64,000 nucleotides of DNA from Oscillatoriophycideae cyanobacterium NC_groundwater_1537_Pr4_S-0.65um_50_18 (GTDB lineage: Bacteria > Cyanobacteriota > Cyanobacteriia > Elainellales > Elainellaceae), in NCBI GenBank assembly GCA_016208305.1, contig JACQYI010000033.1:62001-126000 (forward strand). The letters are read 5' to 3'. Under the pieces are notes generated by a model that did not search any database, was not told the origin of the DNA, and saw only the letters and a program-made list of their open reading frames with translations. Positions 47,547 through 56,545 of this stretch are shown piece after piece. The position numbers and the translations under genes are program-made. Every line of letters begins with the position of its first letter. The first letter of the stretch is position 1.

Positions 47547-47692
47547 AAGACTATCTACAAATAATATTAAGGAATGAAAAGCAATATAACGGTTTTGGTT
47601 AGCGGTTTTCGGGAGCTTTGTACCCTATTCAAGTGATTTTTATCAATCCGCTGCACCAAAATTGTTATGAGGGTTTAGACATTCCCCCATCA

Positions 47693-48727
47693 TTATTGAA
47701 AATTAGGCACAACAGTTAACTTCAAACCCATATTTAAGAAGTAGGCATTGAGTGCAGAAGCATACTGTTCGTTAGGTTCTATTTCAACGATCTTCAATAG
47801 TTCTTTACCTGAATTAGATAGCTGTACACCATGGACTCTTAAATCTTTTTCGAGAGGCCAATCATCAATATTTGCTGGAACAAGTCCCCAATAGGTATTG
47901 CTATATTTCAAAGCAACTCCCACCATGTTATTACGTGCAATTGTAGCTCTATAGTCTATGTAAGAGTTGAAGTCTGAAATTATCAAGCCATATTCTTCTA
48001 AGACATTAAGGTTCGCAAAGCTCAGTCCATAATGCTGAAGGAAATTTTGGGCAGCATTTCCACCTAATGAAGGCACACGAGAATCAAGGATAACGTCCTG
48101 ATGTCCTAACGTCACACACAAAGAACACAGCAGGCGGAATAAGCTTGCAGCCCTACTATCTAACTGCCCCATTATCCTCACTGTTCTAATTGAAAATGAG
48201 TCAGGTTGCTTAATCTCTCCTGCAAGAATCTTGCCAAACAGTATCTGCATTTCTTCGCTGCTTTTACCACAAGCCTCTTTCCTAAAGCTATCTATCCAGT
48301 CATCACTAATCTGTAGTGCTTCTTCATCCTCTTTTCCGGAATTTTCATTCTGCTCTGCCGCTGAATATATTTCTTGAGCAGCAACCTCACAAATTTTGTC
48401 AAGATTGATCTGTTCTTGAACGATTCGCTGGCCGTACTTATCTGCGGCTATACGAGCATATTGAGGATCTACACTCATCTGAGCAGCAATTTGATCTGCG
48501 CTAGTAGTAATTAATTTGATACGAGCCTGGGTTGCAGCCCGACGTTCCGCAGCTTTACCTTCAAGATAAGCTACGGGTAAGTCCATCAATGCGGTACAAA
48601 GCTGATCAAATGCTTTGAGTGCATTTCTACGAATTGGAGTTGGTAGTGTTAATCCTCCATCGGACACCAATTCCTTTACAACATTGGTAACCGTAGACAA
48701 GGCTTCTGTCGTCTGTTCCTCGCTCAT
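47693..48727 (-). CDS. DUF2806 family protein
   Basis: 344 aa from ATG 48727 (a TTG at 48790 is open, neither has a clear ribosome-binding site). DUF2806 pattern: YLEGKAAERRAATQARIKL, then the helical DDWIDSFRKEACGKSSEEMQ and ILFGKILAGEIKQPDSFSIR. The family occurs on accessory and mobile DNA; its function is unknown. Same strand and direction as the PIN pair, 146 bp upstream, so one transcript is possible. Confidence 0.7.
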   Translation of the reverse strand: MSEEQTTEALSTVTNVVKELVSDGGLTLPTPIRRNALKAFDQLCTALMDLPVAYLEGKAAERRAATQARIKLITTSADQIAAQMSVDPQYARIAADKYGQRIVQEQINLDKICEVAAQEIYSAAEQNENSGKEDEEALQISDDWIDSFRKEACGKSSEEMQILFGKILAGEIKQPDSFSIRTVRIMGQLDSRAASLFRLLCSLCVTLGHQDVILDSRVPSLGGNAAQNFLQHYGLSFANLNVLEEYGLIISDFNSYIDYRATIARNNMVGVALKYSNTYWGLVPANIDDWPLEKDLRVHGVQLSNSGKELLKIVEIEPNEQYASALNAYFLNMGLKLTVVPNFQ

Positions 48728-49349
48728 ATACTTGAAAGCATGATTAACGTGAATAGTTTCTATTATGAAAGTGCTTACTGTCGTGAGCAAGTCGAACTAG
48801 ATCCACATAACGATGGAGCTGAGCCGTAGCGGTGTTCGTCGGCTCTGCGATTTGTTGGGGTGACTGGCACTCTTATAGGATTCCCAAGCGCTAACAGCTA
48901 TCACCAGCTAGCTCAACTTGTTATTGGACTGAAAGTTTCTGCATATCTACCCCTACTGAGGTGGATAGCCAGATGGTTTCTGCATATCACCTTAAATCAG
49001 GTGGATCGCGGAAATCTTTCCGTATGTTATGTCGATTTAGCGAGATAGGCAGAATCTCTCCAACCATCTTCAGGATGCTGCCCTAGAGGGAACGGGAACC
49101 CACCCGATCGCCTCAACCCCCCGATCGCCCCCCAGATCAAAAAATCCTGACAATTGCCGTTAACAATTTTCTCAGTACGCTTGTGCTGAGGCAGCTTTTA
49201 TTTTATGCTTTGCGACACTGGGATTTCCAACCAGGACACGAGCTTAAGGTATGGACGCTGATGAGGGAAGTTTGCCGCGACCCCCACCAGCTAACCTGCC
49301 GTTCTGGGTGAGCAGAAGGCTGGCTGAGTTGATTTTAAGTCATCAAACG
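48728..49349. other. Spacer with short imperfect repeats
   Basis: About 620 bp. It contains two 31-32 bp imperfect repeats at 48935-49006, and a hairpin CTCAGTAC...GTGCTGAG region near 49173-49192. The frame 48860-49048 is open but follows the repeats and is not called. Confidence 0.5.
48935..49006. repeat. Two imperfect 31-32 bp direct repeats
   Basis: GTTTCTGCATATC-ACC ... GGTGGAT occurs at 48935-48966 and 48976-49006, nine nt apart. Each unit can fold (ATC-ACC...GGT-GAT). The spacing is too short for a CRISPR array. Confidence 0.6.
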
Positions 49350-49426
49350 CCTTGCTAATGCAAAAACAAAGTGGTTGGCTAACCACGCCTTAAGCTTTTC
49401 TTCTCTACAAATACCCATTAGCAAGG
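49350..49426 (+). promoter_or_regulatory. Structured leader that sequesters a ribosome-binding site
   Basis: CCTTGCTAATG (49350-49360) is perfectly complementary to CATTAGCAAGG (49416-49426). Between them is a perfect hairpin GTGGTT-GGCT-AACCAC (49371-49386). The AAGG in the right arm (49423-49426) is the Shine-Dalgarno for ATG 49437, 10 nt away, so folding would block translation. This resembles a thermosensor or ligand-controlled switch; no known riboswitch class was recognised. Confidence 0.55.
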
Positions 49427-49436
49427 TAATACCATC

Positions 49437-49637
49437 ATGACGACAGAGTTTAATGAACTGCTGCCCACTTCTCCTGGCGATCGCCCGCAGGTCTGGATCA
49501 TTGGCACACGCGAGCAGGTCATGCATTTGATCAACGATTTCTACGTCAAGAAAGTGACGAGCGATCGCGCCCGATTCACCCCGATCGTTCCAGCCCCCTT
49601 TGCCGTAGGCAAATACATGACGGTGTTGGTCTTCTGA
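49437..49637 (+). CDS. Conserved small cyanobacterial protein (66 aa)
   Basis: 66 aa: MTTEFNELLPTSPGDRPQVW, then REQVMHLINDFYVKKV and FTPIVPAPFAVGKYMTVLVF. It looks globular and well conserved (from memory of similar cyanobacterial sequences), but no function is known. AAGG lies 10 nt upstream within a predicted stem (see the leader feature). Confidence 0.7.
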   Translation: MTTEFNELLPTSPGDRPQVWIIGTREQVMHLINDFYVKKVTSDRARFTPIVPAPFAVGKYMTVLVF

Positions 49638-49829
49638 GGCATCAGCGCTCAGTTGGGAGCATGGATTGAATAAGTGCCAGGGGCGGGTTTAGCGAGTAGC
49701 GAGACATCAAGCTATTTGCAACACCCGCCCGTACAGAAGATTTTCACTGTATTGAATTCATAATTCTTGGCTGAGTTGGCTGTTAACGTTCACGATTAGC
49801 GCTTGCTGTGGAGGCATAGATTTTTGTCT

Positions 49830-50267
49830 CTATCGATAGCCTTCCACATACTGTTTCAGCTCTCGCGCCATGCGCCGCATCCCTTGCTGCTCATCCTGAC
49901 GCAAAAACGGCAGAAACAAAGCAGTCGCAAATCCTGAAAAATGCTCTTGATGCAGATACTGCGTCCGGCTTTTGCCCACTTCTTGAAGTTCAAACACATG
50001 CTCACTGCGTAGCCCCGGAGCTGAATAGTTCCAGCGCAGACAAACCTCCGGCTGGAGCAGCGTTATGCGCGGTTCAAATTCGGTTTCGGTTTCTTCATGC
50101 AGCCGCCGCAGCGACAGATGCACAATTCGCCCCTGAGCCAGCGGCTTGTTGGCATCGCGATCGTACAAAAACGTATTCCACTTTAGCCAATGTTCTTTGC
50201 CAACCAAAACTTGCCAAACTCTAGACTTGGGCGCATTGATTTCAATTTCTGCGTAGAGGCTCGGCAT
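49830..50267 (-). CDS. SRPBCC (START-like) family protein
   Basis: 145 aa. It starts YAEIEINAPKSRVWQVLVGKEHWLKWNTF, the typical first strand and helices of a Bet v1/START-like ligand pocket, followed by beta strands and a long C-terminal helix (MRRMARELKQYVEG). Such proteins bind small hydrophobic molecules. The ligand is unknown. Divergent from the malic-enzyme gene. Confidence 0.8.
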   Translation of the reverse strand: MPSLYAEIEINAPKSRVWQVLVGKEHWLKWNTFLYDRDANKPLAQGRIVHLSLRRLHEETETEFEPRITLLQPEVCLRWNYSAPGLRSEHVFELQEVGKSRTQYLHQEHFSGFATALFLPFLRQDEQQGMRRMARELKQYVEGYR

Positions 50268-50428
50268 AGGCTAAATCCAGAACATCGCTTGTGGATCTCG
50301 TTGAACCCTGGCAAACCGTACCAATAAGTACAGTTGCAGCGGGCACGATCTTTTAGATTGAGTCAGAGACAAGCGGTAAGATTGTAAGCTTGTTAACGAC
50401 TTTTGCACAGGAGAACAGCAGCGATCGC

Positions 50429-51820
50429 ATGGTACAGTTGACTCCCAATCCCAGTTATAGTTTGACCCTCCGGTTGCAAATTCCCAACCAGGCGGGCATG
50501 TTGGCTCACGTCATGCAGGCGATCGGTTCGGCGGGCGGCAGCATCGGACAAATTGATCTGATAGACCAGACGCGCAAAGAGCTGGTGCGTGATATTTCAG
50601 TCGATGCCTCCAGCACAGAACATGCAGAGCAGATCACACAAGCGGTCAAAGCCATCGCTGACATCAAAGTTCTCAACGTCTACGATCGCACCTTTAATCT
50701 ACATCGGGGTGGCAAGATCAGCGTTCAGAGCAAGATTCCGCTTAAGAACCAGGGCGATTTGGCTATGGCCTACACGCCTGGAGTGGGGCGCATCTGTACT
50801 GAGATTGCCCAAAACCCAGATAAAGTTTACAGCCTGACGGCAAAAGGCAACATGGTGGCGATCGTCACGGATGGCAGCGCTGTTTTGGGATTGGGCAACT
50901 TGGGCGCAGCGGGCGCACTGCCTGTCATGGAGGGCAAAGCCATGCTGTTTAAGGAGTTTGCAGGCGTGGATGCCTTCCCAGTCTGCCTTGCCACACAAGA
51001 CACTGACGAAATCGTTCAGACGATCAAAAACATCTCTCCTGTGTTTGGTGGCATCAACCTAGAGGATATTAGTGCGCCTCGCTGCTTTGAGATTGAAGCG
51101 CGATTGCAGAAAGAGCTAGATATTCCCATTTTTCACGATGATCAGCATGGCACTGCGATCGTCAGTCTGGCAGCGCTGTTCAACGCCCTCAAGGTGGTAG
51201 AAAAGTCGATGACCGAGATTCGCATTGTCATCAACGGGGCAGGGGCAGCCGGGGTAGCGATCGCCCGACTGCTGCAAAAAGCGGGGGCGGCGCATATTGT
51301 CATGTGCGATTCTCGCGGCATTTTGTCTACGAGCCGCACCGATCTCAACAGTCAAAAGCTAGAGTTTGCGGTGGCGCAAAGCGGCAGCCTAGCGGATGCA
51401 ATGGCAGGATCGGATGTGTTTTTGGGGGTGAGTGCGCCCGGTGTCGTGACACCCGAAATGGTGCGATCGATGGCGCAGAAGCCGATCGTGTTTGCGATGG
51501 CCAATCCAGTACCCGAAATTCAGCCAGAGCTGGTTGTCGATGATGTGGCGGTTATGGCGACGGGTCGCAGCGATTATGCCAACCAAATCAATAATGTGCT
51601 GGCGTTTCCCGGCATTTTTCGAGGGGCGTTAGACTGTCGCGCTAAAACCATGACGACTTCGATGTTCTTAGAGGCGGCAGCGGCGATCGCCTCTCTCGTC
51701 AAGCCCTCCGAACTCGATGCTGAGCATATCGTGCCCTCGGTGTTTGATGAACGGGTCGCGCCAACGGTGGCAGCAGCGGTGCAGCGGGCGGCACGGGCAG
51801 ATGGGGTAGCGGGGAATTAA
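50429..51820 (+). CDS. NAD-dependent malic enzyme with N-terminal ACT domain
   Basis: 463 aa from ATG 50429 (AGGAGA lies 14 nt before; TTG 50390 also open). N-terminal ACT domain at ~10-80 (LRLQIPNQAGMLAHVMQAIG) suggests allosteric control by an amino acid or similar ligand. The malic-enzyme core has the metal and malate sites (VTDGSAVLGLGNLGAAGALPVMEGKAMLF, broken: GSAVLGLGNLGA; PIFHDDQHGTAIV) and an NAD fold (INGAGAAGVAIARL). It makes pyruvate and CO2 from malate. Confidence 0.9.
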   Translation: MVQLTPNPSYSLTLRLQIPNQAGMLAHVMQAIGSAGGSIGQIDLIDQTRKELVRDISVDASSTEHAEQITQAVKAIADIKVLNVYDRTFNLHRGGKISVQSKIPLKNQGDLAMAYTPGVGRICTEIAQNPDKVYSLTAKGNMVAIVTDGSAVLGLGNLGAAGALPVMEGKAMLFKEFAGVDAFPVCLATQDTDEIVQTIKNISPVFGGINLEDISAPRCFEIEARLQKELDIPIFHDDQHGTAIVSLAALFNALKVVEKSMTEIRIVINGAGAAGVAIARLLQKAGAAHIVMCDSRGILSTSRTDLNSQKLEFAVAQSGSLADAMAGSDVFLGVSAPGVVTPEMVRSMAQKPIVFAMANPVPEIQPELVVDDVAVMATGRSDYANQINNVLAFPGIFRGALDCRAKTMTTSMFLEAAAAIASLVKPSELDAEHIVPSVFDERVAPTVAAAVQRAARADGVAGN

Positions 51821-51848
51821 CGTCGAAGTGAATCATCTATAGAATACG

Positions 51849-51972
51849 GGCGCATCTAGCAGTTGGGGGAGTCTCTAAATATTACGAGAGCGGGAGGGTG
51901 GGATGATGCGATCGCCGTTATTCGCTCTCCCATCACTCAAAATATCTGCTCCTCCAACGATGAGATGTACCC
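51849..51972 (+). repeat. Dispersed repeat family 2, copy B
   Basis: About 124 bp matching 22101-22218 in the opposite orientation, starting 29 bp after the malic-enzyme stop. The first ~80 bp are nearly identical; the right arm of the hairpin seen in copy A is decayed here. Confidence 0.85.
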
Positions 51973-52176
51973 AATAAAAGACTGGCGTGAGTCGTTGTGG
52001 GATGCCCTGCAACGATTCACGCTTTTTAAGCTCACAAAATATTACCCGTCCTCACGGTTATGAAACGCTGATCTGATGATTCGTTTGTAGTATTCTCACA
52101 GGCTTTGCGCCACGATTCGCGCAGCGCAAAACCTATCGATCCTCAGGCTATTCGATCCTTAAACCATGCAATCCTC

Positions 52177-52201
52177 AAACACTCTCCATCAAGAGTGGTT
52201 T
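52177..52201 (-). terminator. Terminator of the 56-aa gene
   Basis: AAACACTCT and AGAGTGGTTT pair with a single bulge and a 6-nt loop directly at the stop codon of the small gene at 52200-52370, on the minus strand. Confidence 0.65.
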
Positions 52202-52370
52202 AATGAACGTCAGATCGATCGCCAGCACCTGATACCCATCCAGAATACGGTTCCCCACTAAAAGGCTGCACTCCTGTTTTAGGGTAGCGATCTTGATCGC
52301 GACTAAATAGACGAAATGCACCTTCAGAAACGTAGGAAAGAGCATTTTTAATCGATTGCAAAATACGCAT
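52200..52370 (-). CDS. Small cyanobacterial protein (56 aa)
   Basis: The minus-strand frame from ATG 52370 encodes 56 aa starting MRILQSIKNALSYVSEGAF and containing DRYPKTGVQPFSGEP. A Shine-Dalgarno (GAGG about 9 nt before ATG) and a stem directly after the stop support expression. The P..GVQPF pattern looks like a family of short cyanobacterial proteins of unknown function. The gene is too short for automatic calling in many pipelines. Confidence 0.65.
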   Translation of the reverse strand: MRILQSIKNALSYVSEGAFRLFSRDQDRYPKTGVQPFSGEPYSGWVSGAGDRSDVH

Positions 52371-52746
52371 AGTCCTGACCTCGAAGTGAGTGGGTTGACA
52401 ACAGGAGTGCAGCTAAAAGCAGCGTGTGCAAAAGCAATGCGTCAGATGAGTGCGGCAGGCAGCTAGCCCTTTGTGTGAGGCTCTGATAGATCGTGGGCGA
52501 TCGAATAGTGATTAACCCAATCGCAGTGAACGATCTGTAGTGTTTGTGGGTCGCGTTCTCATTCGTGGCATTCCTGGTAGCAGAGTCTTCGTCGCTTTTG
52601 ATGGGTTGCAACGCTAGAATCTGACCTCCCATACCGTTGATTATAGGCTGACAAAATAGGTATCCCTATCGTTTCTGCATCATTCTTTACGATGTTCTTT
52701 TTGTATTGCTTTTTGTAATGTTTTTAGTGCAGGGACGGCTTGCCCG
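52371..52746. other. Intergenic region downstream of murG
   Basis: About 375 bp. No gene was found; the 94-codon minus-strand frame here (52348-52632) overlaps the small gene at 52200 in another frame and is not protein-like. Confidence 0.4.
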
Positions 52747-53946
52747 CTAAAGGTTGTGACTTTTTACAAGCTGTCGAACAATGGCTGCAAGCCGTTCAGC
52801 GCTGTCAGCGATCGCCAGGTTGCCCGCTGCGGTTGCCATCTGCTTTAGCGACTCCGGCGATCGCAACAGATACAAAACCTTACTCTCTAGCAGGTCAGGC
52901 GTCAGCTCAGACTGTTGAAAGACGAGTGCGGCTTGTGCGGCCTTAAAGACATTGGCATTGTAGGTCTGGTGATCTTCGGCAGCATAGGGATAGGGAATCA
53001 GAATGGAAGGGGTTGCTGTGACGGCCAGCTCCGTCAGGCTGCCTGCTCCCGCTCGGCTAATGGCCAAATTAGCGCGCTGCAACAACCCCGCCATGTTGGC
53101 ATAAAACGGCAGACAAAAGTATTGCGGATGACTCAGGCTAGAGGCTTCTGGGTCGTTCTCTCCGGTTAAATGCACCAGCCAGATACCCGCCTCAAACCAA
53201 GCTGGAGCCACCTGACGCACTAGCTTGTTAATACCCACGGCACCTTGGCTGCCACCAAACACCACAATCAGCGGCACATCTGATGGGATGGGCAGATCGA
53301 CCAAGGGCTGAGCCGCCGCTTCTCGAAACTGCGATCGCACTGGAGTACCCACACAAGCCGTCTTTGCCTTGGGCAAATGGGCAGCCGCCGCCTCAAAACC
53401 GATCGCAACCACATCACAAAAAGGACTCAGCCAACGCGTCACCTTACCCGGTAAGGCATTCGACTCATGCAGCACCACGGGCAAACCTAGCGATCGCGCT
53501 GCCAAAATACTGGGCGCAGCGATGTAGCCCCCTGTGGTCAAAAGCGCCTGAAATTTTCCCTGCTGCAAAATCCGCCGAACCTTGAGGATAGAGAGCAGCA
53601 ATCGACTAAAAATTTTCAGCGTGCTCAGGCCAAACCGCTGTTGAAAGCCTTCTACCGCGATCGTATGCATAGGATAGCGATCGGGCACAAGCTGCCGCTC
53701 TAGGCGATCGGGCACCCCCAGCCACTCGATCTGAAAGTCTGTAAGCTGCTCGGCAGTGGCGATCGCCGGAAACAGGTGCCCCCCTGTACCGCTGGCCGCG
53801 ACCAAGAGCTTAGGCCAATCTTGAGATACAGAGCCTTGAGATGCGGGACTCTGGGACACAGGATTCTGGGACACAGGATTCTGGGACACAGGACTCTGGG
53901 ACAGGTTTTGAGATGAATTCTGGGATATTGGATTCAGCGCACTCAC
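52747..53946 (-). CDS. murG: MurG N-acetylglucosaminyltransferase
   Basis: 399 aa from GTG 53946. It transfers GlcNAc to lipid I to form lipid II on the inner face of the cytoplasmic membrane. Signatures: AASGTGGHLFPAIATAE (GGH donor loop), FGGSQGAVGINKLV and RAGAGSLTELAV. An unusual N-terminal extension of about 45 residues, made of SQNPV repeats encoded by a 15-bp tandem array, precedes the catalytic domain; a start nearer the core is possible, but no better start codon was seen. Confidence 0.92.
   Translation of the reverse strand: MSALNPISQNSSQNLSQSPVSQNPVSQNPVSQSPASQGSVSQDWPKLLVAASGTGGHLFPAIATAEQLTDFQIEWLGVPDRLERQLVPDRYPMHTIAVEGFQQRFGLSTLKIFSRLLLSILKVRRILQQGKFQALLTTGGYIAAPSILAARSLGLPVVLHESNALPGKVTRWLSPFCDVVAIGFEAAAAHLPKAKTACVGTPVRSQFREAAAQPLVDLPIPSDVPLIVVFGGSQGAVGINKLVRQVAPAWFEAGIWLVHLTGENDPEASSLSHPQYFCLPFYANMAGLLQRANLAISRAGAGSLTELAVTATPSILIPYPYAAEDHQTYNANVFKAAQAALVFQQSELTPDLLESKVLYLLRSPESLKQMATAAGNLAIADSAERLAAIVRQLVKSHNL
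53846..53905 (-). repeat. 4 x 15-bp in-frame repeat inside murG
   Basis: Four copies of GGATTCTGGGACACA (plus-strand reading; two variants) encode repeated SQNPV-type pentapeptides at the MurG N-terminus. Slippage here would change the protein by whole pentapeptides. Confidence 0.9.
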
Positions 53947-54156
53947 GAGTAATCTGCTCTCCCCGACTGGTTAGGCACTATCTAAGCATGAAACCTGATC
54001 GATCAAACACCTAGAAATCGAAAATTGCTATAAATTGTCAATTTTAGACCCAGCCTTAGGGGCGGCAGAGGCTGAACTTTAGATTAGGATAGAGGGCAGA
54101 TTCAGAAGCAGCTAGCCGCGCGGCAACTCTGCTTTGCCTAATTCAACCGAGCCATC

Positions 54157-55071
54157 ATGCCCAACATTCTGTCTGTCGCTCAACCCCAGCCGACTTCTTC
54201 CCTTTCTCAGTCTTCTCACTGGCGCTGGCAGCGCGTTGCCAGCATTTTGCCACTTCTGATTTTGGGCATGACAATGGGGGCAGGACGGGTTGAGGCTCAG
54301 TCTGCATCCCCTGCGCCTGCCGAACTGCTACAAACCTTAGCCCAAATTGATGCCGCAGCCAGTCAGGGCAAGCTACCTGAGGTCATGGCTTTCTATAGTC
54401 CTGCGTTTACCAATTCAGATGGAATGACCTATGCCACGCTTCAAGATGCCCTGAAGCAGCTTTGGCAACAGTATCCCAACTTGACCTACACGACCCGCGT
54501 CAACACATGGCGCTCTGAGGGCAACGCCATCATTGCTGAAACTACGACAACGATCGCCACTGCCCCCGCCCCTACGCCCCGGCCTGCTGCTCGTTCTGCA
54601 CAGCCTACAGAGTCCGCCATAAGACCCTTTAGCCTTCAGGCCACTATCACCGCTCGTCAGCGCTTTGAAAATCAGACCATTGTGCAGCAAGAGATCTTGG
54701 CCGAACAAAGCCAGCTTACCTCAGGCGAAAAACCGCCTACGGTCACGGTCTACCTACCCGATCAGGTCAAGATTGGGCAATCTTACGACTTTGATGCCGT
54801 TGTTGCCGAGCCGCTGGGCGATCGCCTCCTGCTAGGGGCAGCGCTAGAGGAACCGATCCAAGCCTCAGGCTATCTCAACCCCACGCCTGTAGAGCTAGAG
54901 TTGCTCTCTTCTGGGGGATTATTTAAGGTCGGGCGTGCACCCCGCACGGCTGAAAATCGCTGGGTTTCGGCCATCATCGTGCGGGATGACGGCATTACGA
55001 CTGTGTCGCAGCGCTTGCGCGTTGTGCCGCTAACGGCTCCGGCGGCACCGCAACCTCCGGCTGCGCCTTAA
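54157..55071 (+). CDS. Exported protein with NTF2-like domain
   Basis: 304 aa. A signal peptide (hydrophobic SILPLLILGMTMGAG, cleavage likely after VEA) is followed by an NTF2/SnoaL-like region (~50-130, AAASQGKLPEVMAFYSPAF) and a C-terminal beta-rich part with a Pro-rich end. Likely periplasmic; function unknown. Confidence 0.7.
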   Translation: MPNILSVAQPQPTSSLSQSSHWRWQRVASILPLLILGMTMGAGRVEAQSASPAPAELLQTLAQIDAAASQGKLPEVMAFYSPAFTNSDGMTYATLQDALKQLWQQYPNLTYTTRVNTWRSEGNAIIAETTTTIATAPAPTPRPAARSAQPTESAIRPFSLQATITARQRFENQTIVQQEILAEQSQLTSGEKPPTVTVYLPDQVKIGQSYDFDAVVAEPLGDRLLLGAALEEPIQASGYLNPTPVELELLSSGGLFKVGRAPRTAENRWVSAIIVRDDGITTVSQRLRVVPLTAPAAPQPPAAP

Positions 55072-55164
55072 AACTTGGCAGTTTAGAAACTGAGTACTTA
55101 AGAATTTGGCAGAGTGCTAGCTTGGGCTGGCACTCTTAGATGTGCCGTTTTATCGTTGAGAAGA

Positions 55165-56310
55165 TTACTGCCGAGAAGCGACCTGAACATTGGGCAGACG
55201 AGAATCAACAAATCGATCCATCCAGCCCTCTAGATAGGCACGGTTAGCCAACTGTTGCGTTGAATCAGTCGTGTCGCGTGGGTGAGGCATCAGCCCAAAG
55301 ATTGCGGCTGTCGTCACGCAAAACATAGACTTTTGGAAGCTCAGACAAATTCTCACCCGCAGGTCATCATCCCCTCGCAATCCCTGCAAGTAGATTTCTC
55401 GCAAATAGTCAGGAATGTAGTGAAGCATATCCTGCATCAGCAGCGTTGGCGGAATGCCCGCTCCCCCAATGGGCAAGGGGTCAGCAAATAGCGCGCCATA
55501 GTTAAAATCGGCCTGATTGTGAGAAATTTGCCCTGCTTGAGCGTTGTAAGACACGGTACCAAAGAAGGGAAACGATCGAAAAAACACAGCCTCGACGTAA
55601 GGCACTGCTGTATCTTTGAGGAAGGTTAGCCCCACAGAGGCAGGGATAATGTCATAAACTTGCCCTTTGATCTCTACAGCATAGGTAATGGGGTTAGAAG
55701 CCGCCGCCACCAGCTCATCCTGAATATGCTGTACCACTTGAGCAATCGTCTGGATCTCGCCGCGATCGTAGCGATCGGACAAACTCAAAAACATCCGGCT
55801 CATGACGTCCCAGAACTGCCCCAGAGCGCTGTAGTAGCAGAGCATGCGAACCTGTTCGGGCAAAAATCCCGCAAACAGGCGATCGAGTCCTCGCACAAAC
55901 AAAGCGCCCTGGATTTTTTTCTCGATGGCGGCTTGGGCACGCTGGCTAAACTCCTCACTGTCTAGATAAGCATCCAGCCCCGCTGCACCATGCCAAAACA
56001 TGCCTTTCATGCAGTATTCAGCAAATTCGTAGTTAATGCGATCGTGCCACCAGTGTTTCAACAGCTTAGGGAGCGTCACCTCGCCATTAAAATATTTGAA
56101 GAAGGGAAACAAGACTAAAAACTGGTGCTCAGCAATGTAGTTGAGATTGAGCTGATAGGCATTCAAAACATGGCCATAGCTCTTGAGTACGCCCACCACT
56201 TCCAGCACATTTTCAGGAGAGTCAGGCAACAAAGCCCCCCCCGCCTCCAGACGGTGGAGGATATCGGCTAGGGGATGGGGCGAAGGAGGCAGCGTGAGGA
56301 TTTGAGTCAT
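55165..56310 (-). CDS. CO2 hydration protein (ChpX/ChpY, CupA/CupB type)
   Basis: 381 aa from ATG 56310 (upstream open frame from TTG 56388 is unlikely). The sequence matches the cyanobacterial CO2-hydration family that joins special NDH-1 complexes and converts CO2 to HCO3- at the thylakoid: FLVLFPFFKYFNGEVTLPKL, then KHWWHDRINYEFAEYCMKGM and RLFAGFLPEQVRMLCYYSAL. Usually it lies beside ndhF/ndhD; here it stands after sbtAB, while an ndhF4-like gene is 7 kb away on the other strand. ChpX versus ChpY is not resolved. Confidence 0.85.
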   Translation of the reverse strand: MTQILTLPPSPHPLADILHRLEAGGALLPDSPENVLEVVGVLKSYGHVLNAYQLNLNYIAEHQFLVLFPFFKYFNGEVTLPKLLKHWWHDRINYEFAEYCMKGMFWHGAAGLDAYLDSEEFSQRAQAAIEKKIQGALFVRGLDRLFAGFLPEQVRMLCYYSALGQFWDVMSRMFLSLSDRYDRGEIQTIAQVVQHIQDELVAAASNPITYAVEIKGQVYDIIPASVGLTFLKDTAVPYVEAVFFRSFPFFGTVSYNAQAGQISHNQADFNYGALFADPLPIGGAGIPPTLLMQDMLHYIPDYLREIYLQGLRGDDDLRVRICLSFQKSMFCVTTAAIFGLMPHPRDTTDSTQQLANRAYLEGWMDRFVDSRLPNVQVASRQ

Positions 56311-56545
56311 TGAGGAATGGGAGTGAGGAAGCGATTCCCAATAAAGATTTCCACTCTCTAGTGTTCCTTTTTGACGAGATTGAGTCAAGGCACAAAGCCC
56401 AAGAATTTTAAATCAATCTAAAATTCCTCGTTTATGGGGACAGCTCAAACTCATTTCCAGCAGGTGCTGAGAGCGCTATATCCAGACATCCAGCCGACTT
56501 GAAATCATCTAACGTAAAGTCTGCTCTTCTAACGTGAAATCTACT

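Noticed and set aside
48860-49048. 62-codon frame, and possible CRISPR repeats
   Set aside because: Frame crosses two imperfect repeats; only two units, 9 nt apart, so not a CRISPR array.
52348-52632. 94-codon minus-strand frame
   Set aside because: Overlaps the better-supported 56-aa gene in another frame and contains low-complexity Leu runs.
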